A stretch of DNA of 64,000 nucleotides from JBBDIJ01 sp040880485 (GCA_040880485.1 JBBDIJ010000005.1:1-64000); one strand, 5' to 3'; positions 34,833 to 45,063 are shown, counted from the first letter of the stretch. The notes: generated by a model not told the origin, from the letters alone. A program made the numbers and translations.

Positions 34833-36392
34833 ATGGCAGTACGAGCGGCCGCTGAAGGCGCTCCCTACTCTCTCATCTTTATGGATGTCCGGATGCCCCC
34901 CGGGATGAACGGAGTCAGGGCGATTCGCGAGATATGGAACAAGCTGCCGGAAACAGAAATCGTAATCTGCACAGCCTATTCCGACTACTCCTGGGGGCAG
35001 ATTCTTGAACAGTTGGGAGCCAGCGACAGGTTACAGTTTTTGAAAAAACCCTTCGATGCAACCTCCATACGCCAGATGGCACTTACGATGACTACGAAGT
35101 GGCTTCTCCTTCGCGAAAGGTATCACTATATGCGGACGCTGGAAGAGAAGGTAGAGGAGAGGACGGGGCAGCTACTGAATATGGTTAAGGAGTTCAAAGG
35201 GATGAGGGAGCGCGCAGAAGAGATAGCTGATACCAAAAGCCGCTTTCTCGCGCACATGAGCCATGAAATTCGAACTCCGTTAAGCAGCATTGTGGGAATG
35301 AGCCGGTTGATGATGGAGACCGATCTGGACGAGGAGCAGGAGGAGGCCATCTGGATTATAAAGGAGAGCAGCGACACCCTCTCCCGCCTAGTTAACGATA
35401 TTCTGGACTACTCCAAGATGGAGGCGGGAAAAATGGGACTGGAGGAGGTCCGTATAGAGATACAGGAGCTGGTAGACACATCAGTGGCAATGATTTCCCA
35501 GTCAGCGGAAGAAAAGCAGCTCGTATTAAAGATAGATGTGGATGAGAGTGTACCGGAAGTGCTCTACGGCGATCCCGTCCGGCTAAAGCAGATTCTGCTT
35601 AACTATCTTGGAAACGCAGTCAAGTTTACCGATCAGGGCAGTGTAGTTGTTCGGGTTCAGGCAGAAGACAGAAGTGAGGACTCCGCTTGCATGCTTATAC
35701 GATTTACGGTGGAAGATACCGGAATCGGAATACCCGAAGAGAAGCAGAAGCAGCTTTTTAGCGAGTATTCTCAGGCAGCGTCGGATATCACGCGAAAATA
35801 TGGGGGTACAGGCCTCGGGTTGGTGATCAGCCGCCAGCTCGCTTCATTAATGGGAGGGGAGACCGGATTTGACAGCCAACCGGGGGAGGGGTCCCGATTC
35901 TGGTTTACCGCACGTCTGGGTACAACACCCCCAACTGATGGGAACGAGGGTAAGGAAAACGAGTATTCGGATGAGAATGTGGCGTCGGGCATGCCGGATC
36001 CGGTTCGTATATTGATCGCGGAGGATAGCAGGATGAATCAGGTGATGACGGCCAGAATACTTGAAAAAGCGGGGTGTCTGGTGGACCTGGTGAAGACCGG
36101 TTGTGAAGCGGTCCGGGCGGTTGAGAATAACACCTTTCATATGATTTTGATGGATATTCATATGCCTGAGATGGGCGGTCTGGAGGCAACACGAATCATT
36201 CGAGCTTCAGAGGAAGCTACAGAGAGTGATCGAATCAGCATTGTCGCACTTACTGCAACTTCAACAAAGGAGGAGCGTGAGGCCTGTCTGGAGGCTGGAA
36301 TGGATGACGTTGTGACCAAACCGATGAGCACGGAAGCACTTTCCGATCTGCTTGAGCGTCACCTCGCCGGGTCAAAAAATCTGGAGAAGTGA
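34833..36392 (+). CDS. Hybrid histidine kinase with C-terminal receiver (5' part split)
   Basis: 519 residues from ATG 34833, which has a strong AGGAGGGG about 6 bases upstream, so re-initiation is plausible. It contains the second half of a receiver (phospho-Asp in SLIFMDVRMPPG; LKKPFDATS), a coiled coil, HisKA (LAHMSHEIRTPLSSIVGMS), HATPase_c (NYLGNAVKFTD, EDTGIGIPEE, GTGLGLVISR) and a complete C-terminal receiver (LIAEDSRMNQVM; MILMDIHMPEMGG; DDVVTKPMST). No membrane segment. It would function as a kinase even without the first receiver half, but the sensor receiver would be incomplete. It is upstream of the large propeller kinase, probably in one transcript. Confidence 0.85.
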   Translation: MAVRAAAEGAPYSLIFMDVRMPPGMNGVRAIREIWNKLPETEIVICTAYSDYSWGQILEQLGASDRLQFLKKPFDATSIRQMALTMTTKWLLLRERYHYMRTLEEKVEERTGQLLNMVKEFKGMRERAEEIADTKSRFLAHMSHEIRTPLSSIVGMSRLMMETDLDEEQEEAIWIIKESSDTLSRLVNDILDYSKMEAGKMGLEEVRIEIQELVDTSVAMISQSAEEKQLVLKIDVDESVPEVLYGDPVRLKQILLNYLGNAVKFTDQGSVVVRVQAEDRSEDSACMLIRFTVEDTGIGIPEEKQKQLFSEYSQAASDITRKYGGTGLGLVISRQLASLMGGETGFDSQPGEGSRFWFTARLGTTPPTDGNEGKENEYSDENVASGMPDPVRILIAEDSRMNQVMTARILEKAGCLVDLVKTGCEAVRAVENNTFHMILMDIHMPEMGGLEATRIIRASEEATESDRISIVALTATSTKEEREACLEAGMDDVVTKPMSTEALSDLLERHLAGSKNLEK

Positions 36393-36393
36393 G

Positions 36394-39300
36394 ATGAAAA
36401 AGGGCTTCAGTTGTTTCTGTGCGAGAGAGTTTGCTGCCTCAACAGTTAAGTCTGGAGCAAGATCACTCTGTCTGGTGTCGATCATCCTGGGCTGGTCGAT
36501 ACACTCCGTGAAGCCAGCTGTTTCACAGAGTACACAGATGCGATTCGACCATTACACCCTGGAGGACGGGCTCTCGCAAAGTACAATCATCGATATGCAC
36601 CAGAGTCCGATGGGTTACCTCTGGATCGCCACACAGGACGGGTTGAACCGATACGACGGCATTCAGTTCGATCACCTCAAGCATGATCCCAATGACCCCA
36701 ACTCCATTTCAGCCAATTTTGTGACCTCTTTGGCGCAGGGTGATGGCCGTTCACTCTGGGTCGGTACTCACTTCGGCCTGAACCACTACTCCTATGAAAA
36801 CCGTCGCTGGAGGCGTTATTACAGTGAGGAGGGAGTACCTTCCTCTCTCACGCACAATCATGTGACGGCACTACTTAGAACCCGTAGCGGCAGCCTTTGG
36901 GTCGGAACAGATCAGGGCTTGAACCGGTATCTGGAGCAGAACGGCCGGTTCGAACCGTTTTTTCTGGGAAGCAGAGATGATTACGGTTCCGCCAATAACA
37001 GTATAAGGACGCTCGCGGAGGATTTGGACGGTACGATTTGGATCGGTACCGAATCCGGGCTGGCGAGGCTGGATCCGACCAGTTCCGAAATAGAACCGGT
37101 TTTACTCGGCTCTATACAGCCTGGAGGAGAACCGGAGATAACCTCTATATATGTAAAGCAAAACGGTGAGGTTTGGGTCGGTACCATTCGGCAAGGTCTT
37201 TTTCGCTTTATAAACCAGGAGGGAGAATGGCATCCGGAACACCATGAACATCTGGAGGGGAATCCGGACTCTCCGCCTCACAACCACGTCACCTCATTTT
37301 TTGAAGAGCCGGATGGAACTTTCTGGGTTGGTACACAGAACGGGTTGTCACGTTTTGACTCCGGGGGAGGACATTTTGTGACCTACCGTCACTCCCAATT
37401 GAACCCGCACGGACTGAATGACAGCTTTGTGACCTCCATTCTGATGGATAGGACCAGAGTGCTCTGGGTAGGGACCAGAGGGAACGGGCTGAATCGCTCG
37501 AACTACAAAAACACCAGTTTTACGCTCTACAGTCACGACGCTTCTGACCCTCAGAGCCTGAGTTCCAACGCACCCTGGTCTATATATGAAGACCGCCTTG
37601 GTCAGATATGGATTGGGATGCTGGATACGGGCCTGAATTTGCTGACTGACGAGAGGGGGGAGTTTCGAAATTTCCGCCACGACCCCGCGAACCCCAATAG
37701 TATCAGCAGCAATGAGATCAAGATGATTGGTGAAGATAGTGAGGGCCGACTTCTGCTTGGGGCCATTGGTAGTGGTGTAGACCGTTTTGACCCGGAAAAC
37801 GGACGTGTTGTGGAGAGGCTGAGGCCCGATCCCGAAAACCCGCAAACTATTCAGGGAGATCGTATCTGGGCTATTGAAACCGGCCCCGGGGGAGGAATCT
37901 GGTTTGGTGATATGGGGGAGGGATTGAGTCGGATGGACCCGGAGAGTGGTCGTTTTGACTTTTACAGACACGATCCTGGTGACCCGACCAGCCTGGTTTC
38001 CAATCGGGTGACGATGATATCTTTCGACCGGCAGGGAGTGATGTGGGTAGGTACAGAGGAAGGCATCAGCCGGTTCGACCGTGAGAACGGCACCTTCCGT
38101 TCGTGGAGTCACGATCCTGAAGTAGCCGGGACCATGGCATCGGGCCCGGTCACATTTATACAGGAAGATCGGGGCGGCAGGTACTGGGTCGGAACGTATG
38201 GAGGCGGTTTGAACCGGTTTGATCCGGATGACGAGACCTTCATACGATACGGTGCAGCTGACGGCCTGATCAATGACAATCCATACGCGATGCTGGAGGA
38301 TGATGAGGGGATGCTATGGATTTCCAGCAACCGAGGGCTTCACAGGCTGGATCCTGCGACGATGGAGTTTCAAAATTTTGGTATGACCGATGGCCTTCAA
38401 AGTTACGAGTTCAACTTTGGAGCCTACCACAGAACCAGAGAGGGGAAACTCTATTTTGGCGGAGTAGGCGGGGTGAATGCGTTCTTACCGTCGCAGGTAG
38501 AGCAGAATCCCTATCCGCCTGAAGTGGTATTTACCGGGTTCAAGCTCTTCAATGTTCCCGTGGGTTATGATGAGTTTGACGGACGAGTTATTCTGGAGCG
38601 TTGTCTGAACTTTACCGAAGAGGTGACTCTCCACTACAACGAAAATGTGGTTACGTTTGAATTTGCTGCTCTTCACTTTGCCCACCCCCGGCAGAACAGT
38701 TATGCCTATATGCTGGAAGGGTTGGAGGAGAAGTGGAACTATGTTGGGAATCGTACCTTTGCAACCTATACAAGCCTGCCGGCAGGTGAGTATACTTTTC
38801 GGGTGAAGGCTGCAAATTACAGCGGGCTTTGGAACGAAGAGGGGGCAGCGGTTCGAATGGTCATAACTCCCCCCTTCTGGCAGACGTTGTGGTTCTATCT
38901 TCTGGCCGTTCTGATGGTCGGTGGTGGCGCGGTGGGCTTCTTCAGTTGGAGGGTCAGCAGGTTCATAGAGCAAAACCGGACTCTGGAGGTTGAGGTACAG
39001 AATAGAACAGGCGAGTTGCACAACCGAAACCGGGAGCTGCAGGAGGCACTTGTCCTGCTTAATGAGACCAGGGATGAACTGGTGGAGAAGGCGCATAAGG
39101 CAGGAATGGCAGAGATCGCTACCGGAGTACTGCACAATGTGGGCAATGTTTTGAACAGCATCACCACTTCGGCTTCACAAATCGAAGAGCTGGTCCATCA
39201 ATCGAGTATTGGTAATTGGTTCCGAAGTGTCGAGTTGATGAAGAGCAACAAGAGTCGTCTCCATAATTTTTTGACAGAGGATCCAAAAGGACAGTTGCTA

Positions 39301-39912
39301 CTTGACTATCTGCCGAAGTTGGAGGAGTTGATCAGGATCGAGAGACAGGAGTTATTGAAGAATCAAAAAAGACTGGTAGAGAAGGTAAAGTTAATTAACG
39401 AGATCATTGAGGCACAGCAGTCGATAGCCAGTGCAGGCTCCCTTTCAGAAGAGATCGAGCTTGACAAGCTGGTAGAGGACACTGTGATGCTTTTTTCCGA
39501 GTCTATCGACCGTCATAACATTCAGGTGGAGCTGGATCTATCAGCCTCCCGGCCTGTACGGATTGCACGTTCGAAGGTGATGCATGTACTTATCAATCTG
39601 ATTGAAAATGCTCGTGATGCACTTGGCCAGCTGGAAGAGGGTCGGGAGAAAGTGATCACCATTCATATCGAGAGGGACAGTGAGGAGACCCGACTCATTG
39701 TTTCGGATAATGGTAAAGGAATTCCCGAAGAGAATCTAAATCGTGTGTTTCAGCACGGATTTACCACCAAGCATGATGGCCACGGTTTTGGGCTGCACAG
39801 TTCGGCAAATTATATGACCGAGATGGGTGGAGAACTTCGGGTCCGGAGTGAAGGCCATGGAGCGGGAGCCAGCTTTATTCTGAGCTTTCCGCTAATTTCC
39901 GCGGATGAGTAA
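36394..39912 (+). CDS. Reg_prop propeller sensor histidine kinase
   Basis: About 1172 residues from ATG 36394; the 14 codons before it overlap the previous gene. A signal or anchor segment (SLCLVSIILGWSIHS) precedes 14 or so two-component propeller repeats of the type LWIATQDGLNRYDG, LWVGTDQGLNRY and MWVGTEEGISRFDRENG up to residue ~690. A Y_Y_Y immunoglobulin-like domain comes next (YAYMLEGLEEKWNYVGNR, AGEYTFRVKAANYSG). A membrane span (WFYLLAVLMVGGGAVGFFS) then leads into a cytoplasmic kinase with GVLHNVGNVLNSITTS as the H-box variant and HATPase_c (NLIENARDAL, DNGKGIPEEN). The extracytoplasmic propeller likely senses a ligand such as a polysaccharide. It overlaps the decarboxylase start by eight bases. 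Confidence 0.9.
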   Translation: MKKGFSCFCAREFAASTVKSGARSLCLVSIILGWSIHSVKPAVSQSTQMRFDHYTLEDGLSQSTIIDMHQSPMGYLWIATQDGLNRYDGIQFDHLKHDPNDPNSISANFVTSLAQGDGRSLWVGTHFGLNHYSYENRRWRRYYSEEGVPSSLTHNHVTALLRTRSGSLWVGTDQGLNRYLEQNGRFEPFFLGSRDDYGSANNSIRTLAEDLDGTIWIGTESGLARLDPTSSEIEPVLLGSIQPGGEPEITSIYVKQNGEVWVGTIRQGLFRFINQEGEWHPEHHEHLEGNPDSPPHNHVTSFFEEPDGTFWVGTQNGLSRFDSGGGHFVTYRHSQLNPHGLNDSFVTSILMDRTRVLWVGTRGNGLNRSNYKNTSFTLYSHDASDPQSLSSNAPWSIYEDRLGQIWIGMLDTGLNLLTDERGEFRNFRHDPANPNSISSNEIKMIGEDSEGRLLLGAIGSGVDRFDPENGRVVERLRPDPENPQTIQGDRIWAIETGPGGGIWFGDMGEGLSRMDPESGRFDFYRHDPGDPTSLVSNRVTMISFDRQGVMWVGTEEGISRFDRENGTFRSWSHDPEVAGTMASGPVTFIQEDRGGRYWVGTYGGGLNRFDPDDETFIRYGAADGLINDNPYAMLEDDEGMLWISSNRGLHRLDPATMEFQNFGMTDGLQSYEFNFGAYHRTREGKLYFGGVGGVNAFLPSQVEQNPYPPEVVFTGFKLFNVPVGYDEFDGRVILERCLNFTEEVTLHYNENVVTFEFAALHFAHPRQNSYAYMLEGLEEKWNYVGNRTFATYTSLPAGEYTFRVKAANYSGLWNEEGAAVRMVITPPFWQTLWFYLLAVLMVGGGAVGFFSWRVSRFIEQNRTLEVEVQNRTGELHNRNRELQEALVLLNETRDELVEKAHKAGMAEIATGVLHNVGNVLNSITTSASQIEELVHQSSIGNWFRSVELMKSNKSRLHNFLTEDPKGQLLLDYLPKLEELIRIERQELLKNQKRLVEKVKLINEIIEAQQSIASAGSLSEEIELDKLVEDTVMLFSESIDRHNIQVELDLSASRPVRIARSKVMHVLINLIENARDALGQLEEGREKVITIHIERDSEETRLIVSDNGKGIPEENLNRVFQHGFTTKHDGHGFGLHSSANYMTEMGGELRVRSEGHGAGASFILSFPLISADE

Positions 39913-41278
39913 CTACAGTAAATATTTGCCTGCACTTCGGGAAGCGCTTGTCAAACTGGATGACTGGAGAAGTTCTTTTGGCAAGGTGCCGGACGAACGA
40001 TTTGGGCCCGGACTCGTGGAAACAAGCCGGCTTCTGGATCAGTTCAGGCTTGAACTGCAGGGGTGTTACCCCTTTCACCACCCCTCTTATGCGGGCCAGA
40101 TGTTAAAACCTCCGCATCCGGCAGCCTGGGCTGCCAGCGCTCTGGCCATGACGGTGAATCCTAATAACCATGCGCTGGATGGAGGGCCTGCAACGGCTGC
40201 GATGGAGCGGGAATCCATCCGGCAGATCGCTTCCATGGCCGGATTCGGAAAGCAGGCCATAGGGCATCTCACTGCCGGTGGTAGTATGGCCAATCTCGAA
40301 GCACTCTGGGTAGCTCGTGAAGAGCGGCCCGACAAAATGATCGCCTTCTCCGGTGATGCTCACTACACACATGCACGCCTGTGCCGGTTGTTGCAGGTAG
40401 AAACCTTCAGGGTGCCGGAGACGGACAGGGATGAGCCGGATTTTGACGCTTTCGAACAAGTGGCAGGCAGGGTCGGGACTCTTGTCGTTACGATGGGAAC
40501 CACCGGAACCGGAAGAGTGGAGCCATTACACCGTTGGCTTGAACTGGCTGGCAGATATGGTTTTCGCATTCATGCAGATGCAGCGTATGGAGGTTTTTTC
40601 AAGCTGATCGCGGGAGAGGGGGGAATCGATCCACTGCCTTGGGAATCGCTGGGAGAGGCCGACAGTGTGGTGATTGACCCACACAAGCACGGGCTGCAGC
40701 CGTATGGCTGCGGGAGTGTGATCTTTCGTGATCCTGCCGTAGGCCGCCACTTCAGCCACGACTCACCCTACACCTACTTTACTTCGGAGGAGCTGCATCC
40801 CGGCGAGTTAACCCTGGAGTGCTCGCGTTCAGGGGCTGCTGCTGCCGCTCTCTGGTTTACACTTCAACTTATACCTCTTACACGCGAAGGGTTGGGGGAA
40901 CGGCTTCTGGCATCCAGGCGTGCTGCGCTTGCACTGGCCGATGGAATCGATAGATCGGAGCATTTCCAACTGTTTTGTACCCCTGAACTGGATATTGTGA
41001 CCTGGTTTCCACGGCCGCAGATAATGACTACCCGGTCTGTCTCCGAACTTTCGAAGCGGATTCTGCAAAACGGGATGCGTGACCGGAAACAGCCGCTCTA
41101 TTTGAGCCTCTTCTCCATGGATGCCAACCGGTTTTCCAACATGCATCCGGATGTTGAGTCCGACAGCAGCGAAGTCGCCCTGTTGCGGAGCGTGCTTATG
41201 AAGCCGGAACATGAGCTGTTTGTTGAAGAGTTGCTGAATCGTCTGAATGATCTTTATGATCGATCCGCTGCAGGATAA
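39905..41278 (+). CDS. PLP-dependent group II decarboxylase
   Basis: 457 residues in the pyridoxal-5'-phosphate decarboxylase family (aromatic-L-amino-acid or glutamate type). The PLP Lys lies in VIDPHKHGLQPYGCGSV; the preceding motif IHADAAYGGFFKL and substrate-side GTTGTGRVEPL are also typical. HPSYAGQMLKPPHPAAWAAS near residue 60 matches the family. The substrate cannot be told from sequence. The gene overlaps the propeller kinase by eight bases, unusual for this family, which suggests co-expression. Confidence 0.88.
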   Translation: MSNYSKYLPALREALVKLDDWRSSFGKVPDERFGPGLVETSRLLDQFRLELQGCYPFHHPSYAGQMLKPPHPAAWAASALAMTVNPNNHALDGGPATAAMERESIRQIASMAGFGKQAIGHLTAGGSMANLEALWVAREERPDKMIAFSGDAHYTHARLCRLLQVETFRVPETDRDEPDFDAFEQVAGRVGTLVVTMGTTGTGRVEPLHRWLELAGRYGFRIHADAAYGGFFKLIAGEGGIDPLPWESLGEADSVVIDPHKHGLQPYGCGSVIFRDPAVGRHFSHDSPYTYFTSEELHPGELTLECSRSGAAAAALWFTLQLIPLTREGLGERLLASRRAALALADGIDRSEHFQLFCTPELDIVTWFPRPQIMTTRSVSELSKRILQNGMRDRKQPLYLSLFSMDANRFSNMHPDVESDSSEVALLRSVLMKPEHELFVEELLNRLNDLYDRSAAG

Positions 41279-41581
41279 TCGGCCAATGGCAGCTCCAGAT
41301 TACAGTATACAGAGGGGGAGCCGGAGGGTCAGCTGCCGGCTCCCCTGAAGGACATGTGGAATTGTAGTCACACAATTCCGTGCTTTTGAGGTGTGGAAAG
41401 GTACTGTAAAGTATGAGCGGACAAGAGCTGATCCCTTGCAAGCTTTTTTTACAGGTTCAATCCGGCTCTTCTGATCGATTCGAAATATGGCTGAGATGAC
41501 GGACAGAGTTCCGTTTGCGATTTCCGATATCGATATTCAATTTCAGACGTTACAGGGTAGCCGGCTGGCAGGTTACGTGCC
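41279..41581. other. Intergenic region between convergent genes
   Basis: About 300 bases separate the decarboxylase (plus) and asd (minus). It holds a perfect 10-pair hairpin (41315-41324 with 41336-41345) and, 12 bases later, an 8-pair hairpin (41358-41365 with 41372-41379). Neither is followed by a T tract on either strand, though both likely mark transcript ends. A 37-codon open frame at 41487-41600 running into asd is not supported. Confidence 0.55.
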
Positions 41582-42643
41582 TCAGGACTCTTTCAGATAG
41601 CCTTTGGAAGCCAGTAGCTCTGCATTGAGTATGGCTCCGCCGGCAGCACCCCGAATCGTATTGTGTGCCATGGCCACATAGGACAGGTCAAGTACGGATG
41701 CCTTGCGAACCCTGCCGATGGCCGCTCTCATTCCCCGTTCGGCATCTGCATGCAGTAGCGGTTGTGGATAACGCTCCTCATCATGGAGGAAGAGCGGTTT
41801 GTCTGGCGCTGTGGGCAGGTTCAGCCCTTTCAGCGGACTCTCCCAGGTTCTGAGAAGTTCTTCTGCCTCGGAAATATCTTCAGGACCCTCGTGAAGGGCA
41901 ATGGTTACGGAGAGCAGGTGTCCGTTCCGTACAGGAACACGTGTGGCGGTTGCCTGAATCGGAAAGTTGGCAAATTCGATTCGGTCGTTGTTTATGGTTC
42001 CCAGAAGTTTGTGCGGTTCCGTCTCGATTTTGTCTTCTTCGCCACCGATGAACGGGATCACATTCCCCAGGATATCCATGGAAGGGACCCCCGGGTAGCC
42101 GGCTCCGGAGATCGCTTGCATCGAGGTAACGAGTGCCGATGCGATCCCGTAAGCGTCATGCAGAGGCTTGAGGGACATCACAAGAGGGATTACAACGCAG
42201 TTCGGATTGGTGACAATCCAGCCGCTTCCGTCAGACGTGAAGGTCTGGTGGTCAATAAGAGTAATGTGTTCTGGGTTCACTTCAGGCACCAGAAGAGGAA
42301 CCTGTTCATGCATGCGGTAGTTTTTCGCATTGGAGATGACGGGAATACCACTCTCTGCAAAGGATCTCTCGATGGACGCTGCAAAGGCAGCATCGAGACC
42401 GGAAAAGACGAAATCAACTCCGTTGAAAACATCTGGTTCGCAAGACAGAACTTTCTGTTTGGCCACCGCTTCCGGCAGCGGAGTGGGCTCATTCCACTGG
42501 ATGGCATCGCGATACAATTTCCCTGCAGAACGTTCGGATGCGCCTACCGCGTGCACAGTAAACCAGGGGTGGTTTTCGAGGAGTCGGATAAATTTTTGGC
42601 CTACGGCGCCGGTGGCTCCAAGGACGCCAACACGAAAGTTGTA
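41582..42643 (-). CDS. asd: Aspartate-semialdehyde dehydrogenase (archaeal/eukaryal type)
   Basis: About 353 residues from ATG 42643 (MYNFRVGVLGATGAVGQKF); the 26 residues upstream in frame look unrelated. It reduces aspartyl phosphate to aspartate semialdehyde for Lys, Thr and Met synthesis. NADP-binding GATGAVG, catalytic Cys in TNPNCVVIPLVMSLKPL, and GAGYPGVPSMDILGNVIPFI are seen. The last of these is typical of the archaeal/eukaryal-like branch rather than the E. coli type. It is transcribed alone, divergent from glyS. Confidence 0.93.
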   Translation of the reverse strand, partial: YNFRVGVLGATGAVGQKFIRLLENHPWFTVHAVGASERSAGKLYRDAIQWNEPTPLPEAVAKQKVLSCEPDVFNGVDFVFSGLDAAFAASIERSFAESGIPVISNAKNYRMHEQVPLLVPEVNPEHITLIDHQTFTSDGSGWIVTNPNCVVIPLVMSLKPLHDAYGIASALVTSMQAISGAGYPGVPSMDILGNVIPFIGGEEDKIETEPHKLLGTINNDRIEFANFPIQATATRVPVRNGHLLSVTIALHEGPEDISEAEELLRTWESPLKGLNLPTAPDKPLFLHDEERYPQPLLHADAERGMRAAIGRVRKASVLDLSYVAMAHNTIRGAAGGAILNAELLASKGYLKES

Positions 42644-42878
42644 CATAAAGAGCTTGATTGATTGACTCTGTTCCTGTTGAACCGTCCGGACACCACTGGT
42701 GTAGTACCGGATGGCAGACAAGCAGGAAAAATAAGGAATCCCCGGGACAAACGGTTCATCAATAGCAGGATTTTCCTATCTTTTGCCTCCTCTGAGGTGA
42801 AGCCCGGTTCCGTGAAGCGGGTGGGGCATTAGCCACAGAAATAAAATTTGCATTCATAGCAACTGAAAAAAAATTGTG

Positions 42879-44342
42879 ATGTCCATTAACCACCTTCAGC
42901 AATTAGAGAAGATCGTCTCACTCTCCAAATCGAGAGGGTTCATTTTTCAATCTTCGGAGATCTATGGGGGCTTGAGTGCTGTTTACGATTACGGGCCGTT
43001 GGGTACAGAATTGAAGCAGAACCTGCGGCAGGAGTGGTGGAAGGAGATGACACAGCGGCATGACAATATTGTAGGCGTGGACGCTGCGATCTTTATGCAC
43101 CCGAAGGTGTGGGAGGCGAGTGGTCATGTAGAGGGGTTCAACGACCCCATGGTTGACGACAAGCAGTCCAAAAAACGTTATCGGGCCGACCTTTTGATTG
43201 AGGGCGAGATTGCCAGACTTCGCGGCAAAGGGAACGAAGAGAAGGCCGAAGAACTTCAAAAGCTGCTCGATACGTCGGGTACACGGGTCGGATTGTGTGA
43301 GGATCTGCAGCAGATCATTATGGATCATGAGATCAAGGCTCCGGAGTCGGGCGCATTCGACTGGACCGATGTCCGGCAGTTCAACCTGATGTTCAAGACA
43401 CATTTCGGTGCTGTGACCTCCGGAAAGGGGGACGAGGATGCGGTATACCTGCGTCCGGAGACGGCTCAGGGTATCTTCGTGAATTATAAAAATGTGATGG
43501 ACACCGCCCGGCAACAGATCCCTTTCGGTATTGCGCAGACCGGAAAGGCGTTCCGAAATGAGGTGGTTGCCCGCCAGTTTGTCTTTCGGATGAGAGAGTT
43601 TGAACAGATGGAAATGCAATATTTCGTACAACCGGGGTCGGATGAAGAGGCGTATGAGACCTGGCTGTCGAAGAGGCTCAAATGGTACGATTCGATCGGG
43701 ATCCGGAACGAGTTCCTGCGAACAGCCCCGCATCCGAAAGATAAACTGGCCCACTATGCACGTGCCGCGGCAGATATACAGTATCACTTCCCGATCGGCT
43801 GGCAGGAGGTAGAGGGTATTCACAATCGAACCGATTTCGATCTCTCTCGCCATCAGGAGTACTCGGGAAAGAAGCTGGAGTACTTCGACCCTGCAAGCCG
43901 GGAGCGCTACGTGCCCTATGTGGTCGAAACCTCTATCGGACTCGACAGATCCGTGCTGATGGTGCTCTGTGATTCCTACCGTGAAGAGGAGGTAGACGGA
44001 GAGACACGTACGGTTTTGAAGATGCACCCGAAGCTGGCACCCGTAAGAGCCGGAATCTTTCCCCTTATCAAAAAGCCGGGGCTTCAGGAGCTTGCCCGCC
44101 GGATTGAAGCAGACCTGAAAGAGGAGTTCCCGGTGATGTATGACGAGTCCGGTTCCATCGGGAAGAGGTACAGAAGGCTTGATGAAGCGGGTACACCCTA
44201 CTGTATTACCATCGATTTTGACGGCCTGGAGGACGGAACCGTGACACTTCGGGATCGCGATACCATGGAACAGGTACGGGTATCGGCCGACCGGCTGGAG
44301 CAGGTGATCCGTGAGCGTACCCGATCATGGCGTGCAGGGTAA
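42879..44342 (+). CDS. glyS: Glycyl-tRNA synthetase (class II, eukaryal-type single chain)
   Basis: About 487 residues from ATG 42879. Motifs: RGFIFQSSEIYGGLSAVYDYGPLG near the N-terminus, YLRPETAQGIFVNYKN, motif 2 around QTGKAFRNEVVARQFVFRMREFEQME, and GLDRSVLMVLCDSY as motif 3. The C-terminal ~100 residues are the anticodon domain (KMHPKLAPVRAGIFPL, RYRRLDEAGTPYCITIDFD). The length and order match the single-chain alpha2 type used in Bacteroidota relatives. It is convergent with sodC, which ends only 4 bases away. Confidence 0.95.
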   Translation: MSINHLQQLEKIVSLSKSRGFIFQSSEIYGGLSAVYDYGPLGTELKQNLRQEWWKEMTQRHDNIVGVDAAIFMHPKVWEASGHVEGFNDPMVDDKQSKKRYRADLLIEGEIARLRGKGNEEKAEELQKLLDTSGTRVGLCEDLQQIIMDHEIKAPESGAFDWTDVRQFNLMFKTHFGAVTSGKGDEDAVYLRPETAQGIFVNYKNVMDTARQQIPFGIAQTGKAFRNEVVARQFVFRMREFEQMEMQYFVQPGSDEEAYETWLSKRLKWYDSIGIRNEFLRTAPHPKDKLAHYARAAADIQYHFPIGWQEVEGIHNRTDFDLSRHQEYSGKKLEYFDPASRERYVPYVVETSIGLDRSVLMVLCDSYREEEVDGETRTVLKMHPKLAPVRAGIFPLIKKPGLQELARRIEADLKEEFPVMYDESGSIGKRYRRLDEAGTPYCITIDFDGLEDGTVTLRDRDTMEQVRVSADRLEQVIRERTRSWRAG

Positions 44343-44346
44343 CGCT

Positions 44347-44913
44347 CTACTGAAGGGTTCGGGCCACTCCGATGACACCGCATCCGAGGCGTGCACCGGC
44401 ATCTCCGGTAGGCTGAGATTCCAGGTCATCCTCTCCGGCATGTACGATGACTCCTCTCCCCAAAATGGTAAAATCGCCATCCAGCTCCAGGTGTGAATCG
44501 TAAAAGTCGATAGTGGCGATTCCGTTTTCATCAGCTACCAGATTACCGAGGTCTCCCATATGGCGTTGATTGTTATCGGGGCCGGAATGTGGCATTCCAA
44601 ACGGATCGTAGTGTCCTCCGGCTGAGGTGCCATCGTCTGCGGAACAGTCTCCAAACTCATGGATGTGAAATCCGTGCAGCGATTCAGGCTCCAATCCCGA
44701 AACTGTGGCAATGACCCGAATACCTTCCTGTTCACGCGTGAATGTGACGGAGCCAGTTACGTCACTTTCTGCAGTGGGAGTGATCGTTGCAACCATTCGA
44801 TCGTAAAACGGTACATCCAGGTCGGGTTCATTTGTGTCGGTTTCACCACCACAGGCGGCCAGAAATAGTGTGGAAAATAGGACGAGCAAGGTTCGTTGAG
44901 CCAGTTGGTACAT
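44347..44913 (-). CDS. sodC: Cu/Zn superoxide dismutase lipoprotein
   Basis: 188 residues with a lipobox (LFLAACGG, Cys about residue 21), so it is anchored outside the inner membrane. Copper/zinc ligands are visible in HGFHIHEFGDC, AGGHYDPFGMPH and VIVHAGEDDLESQPTGDAGARLGCGVI. The Cys in GDC and LGCGVI form the family disulfide. It is a second superoxide dismutase in the window, in the periplasm, complementing the cytoplasmic enzyme at 16603. Confidence 0.95.
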   Translation of the reverse strand: MYQLAQRTLLVLFSTLFLAACGGETDTNEPDLDVPFYDRMVATITPTAESDVTGSVTFTREQEGIRVIATVSGLEPESLHGFHIHEFGDCSADDGTSAGGHYDPFGMPHSGPDNNQRHMGDLGNLVADENGIATIDFYDSHLELDGDFTILGRGVIVHAGEDDLESQPTGDAGARLGCGVIGVARTLQ

Positions 44914-45063
44914 ATGTAAAGATTGAATATCAAATGATGGTTTGTAAGTCGTTGTAATGTAACAATTGTTTTTGACAGTCAGTGCGTTCCAATACGAGAG
45001 TGGTTCTGGAATCTTTTTTCAGAAATTCATACATTGGGAACTATGTTGAATTCCAAGGAAACC

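Noticed and set aside
41487..41600. 37-codon plus-strand open frame at the end of asd
   Set aside because: It overlaps the asd stop, lacks a ribosome-binding site and has no recognisable sequence.
42722..42878. Possible riboswitch or T-box before glyS
   Set aside because: No T-box, glycine-aptamer or leader-peptide pattern is visible; only a GC-rich stretch occurs.
44972..44977. TTGACA upstream of the arginine leader as a -35 element
   Set aside because: No acceptable -10 element lies 16-18 bases downstream, so the promoter was not called.
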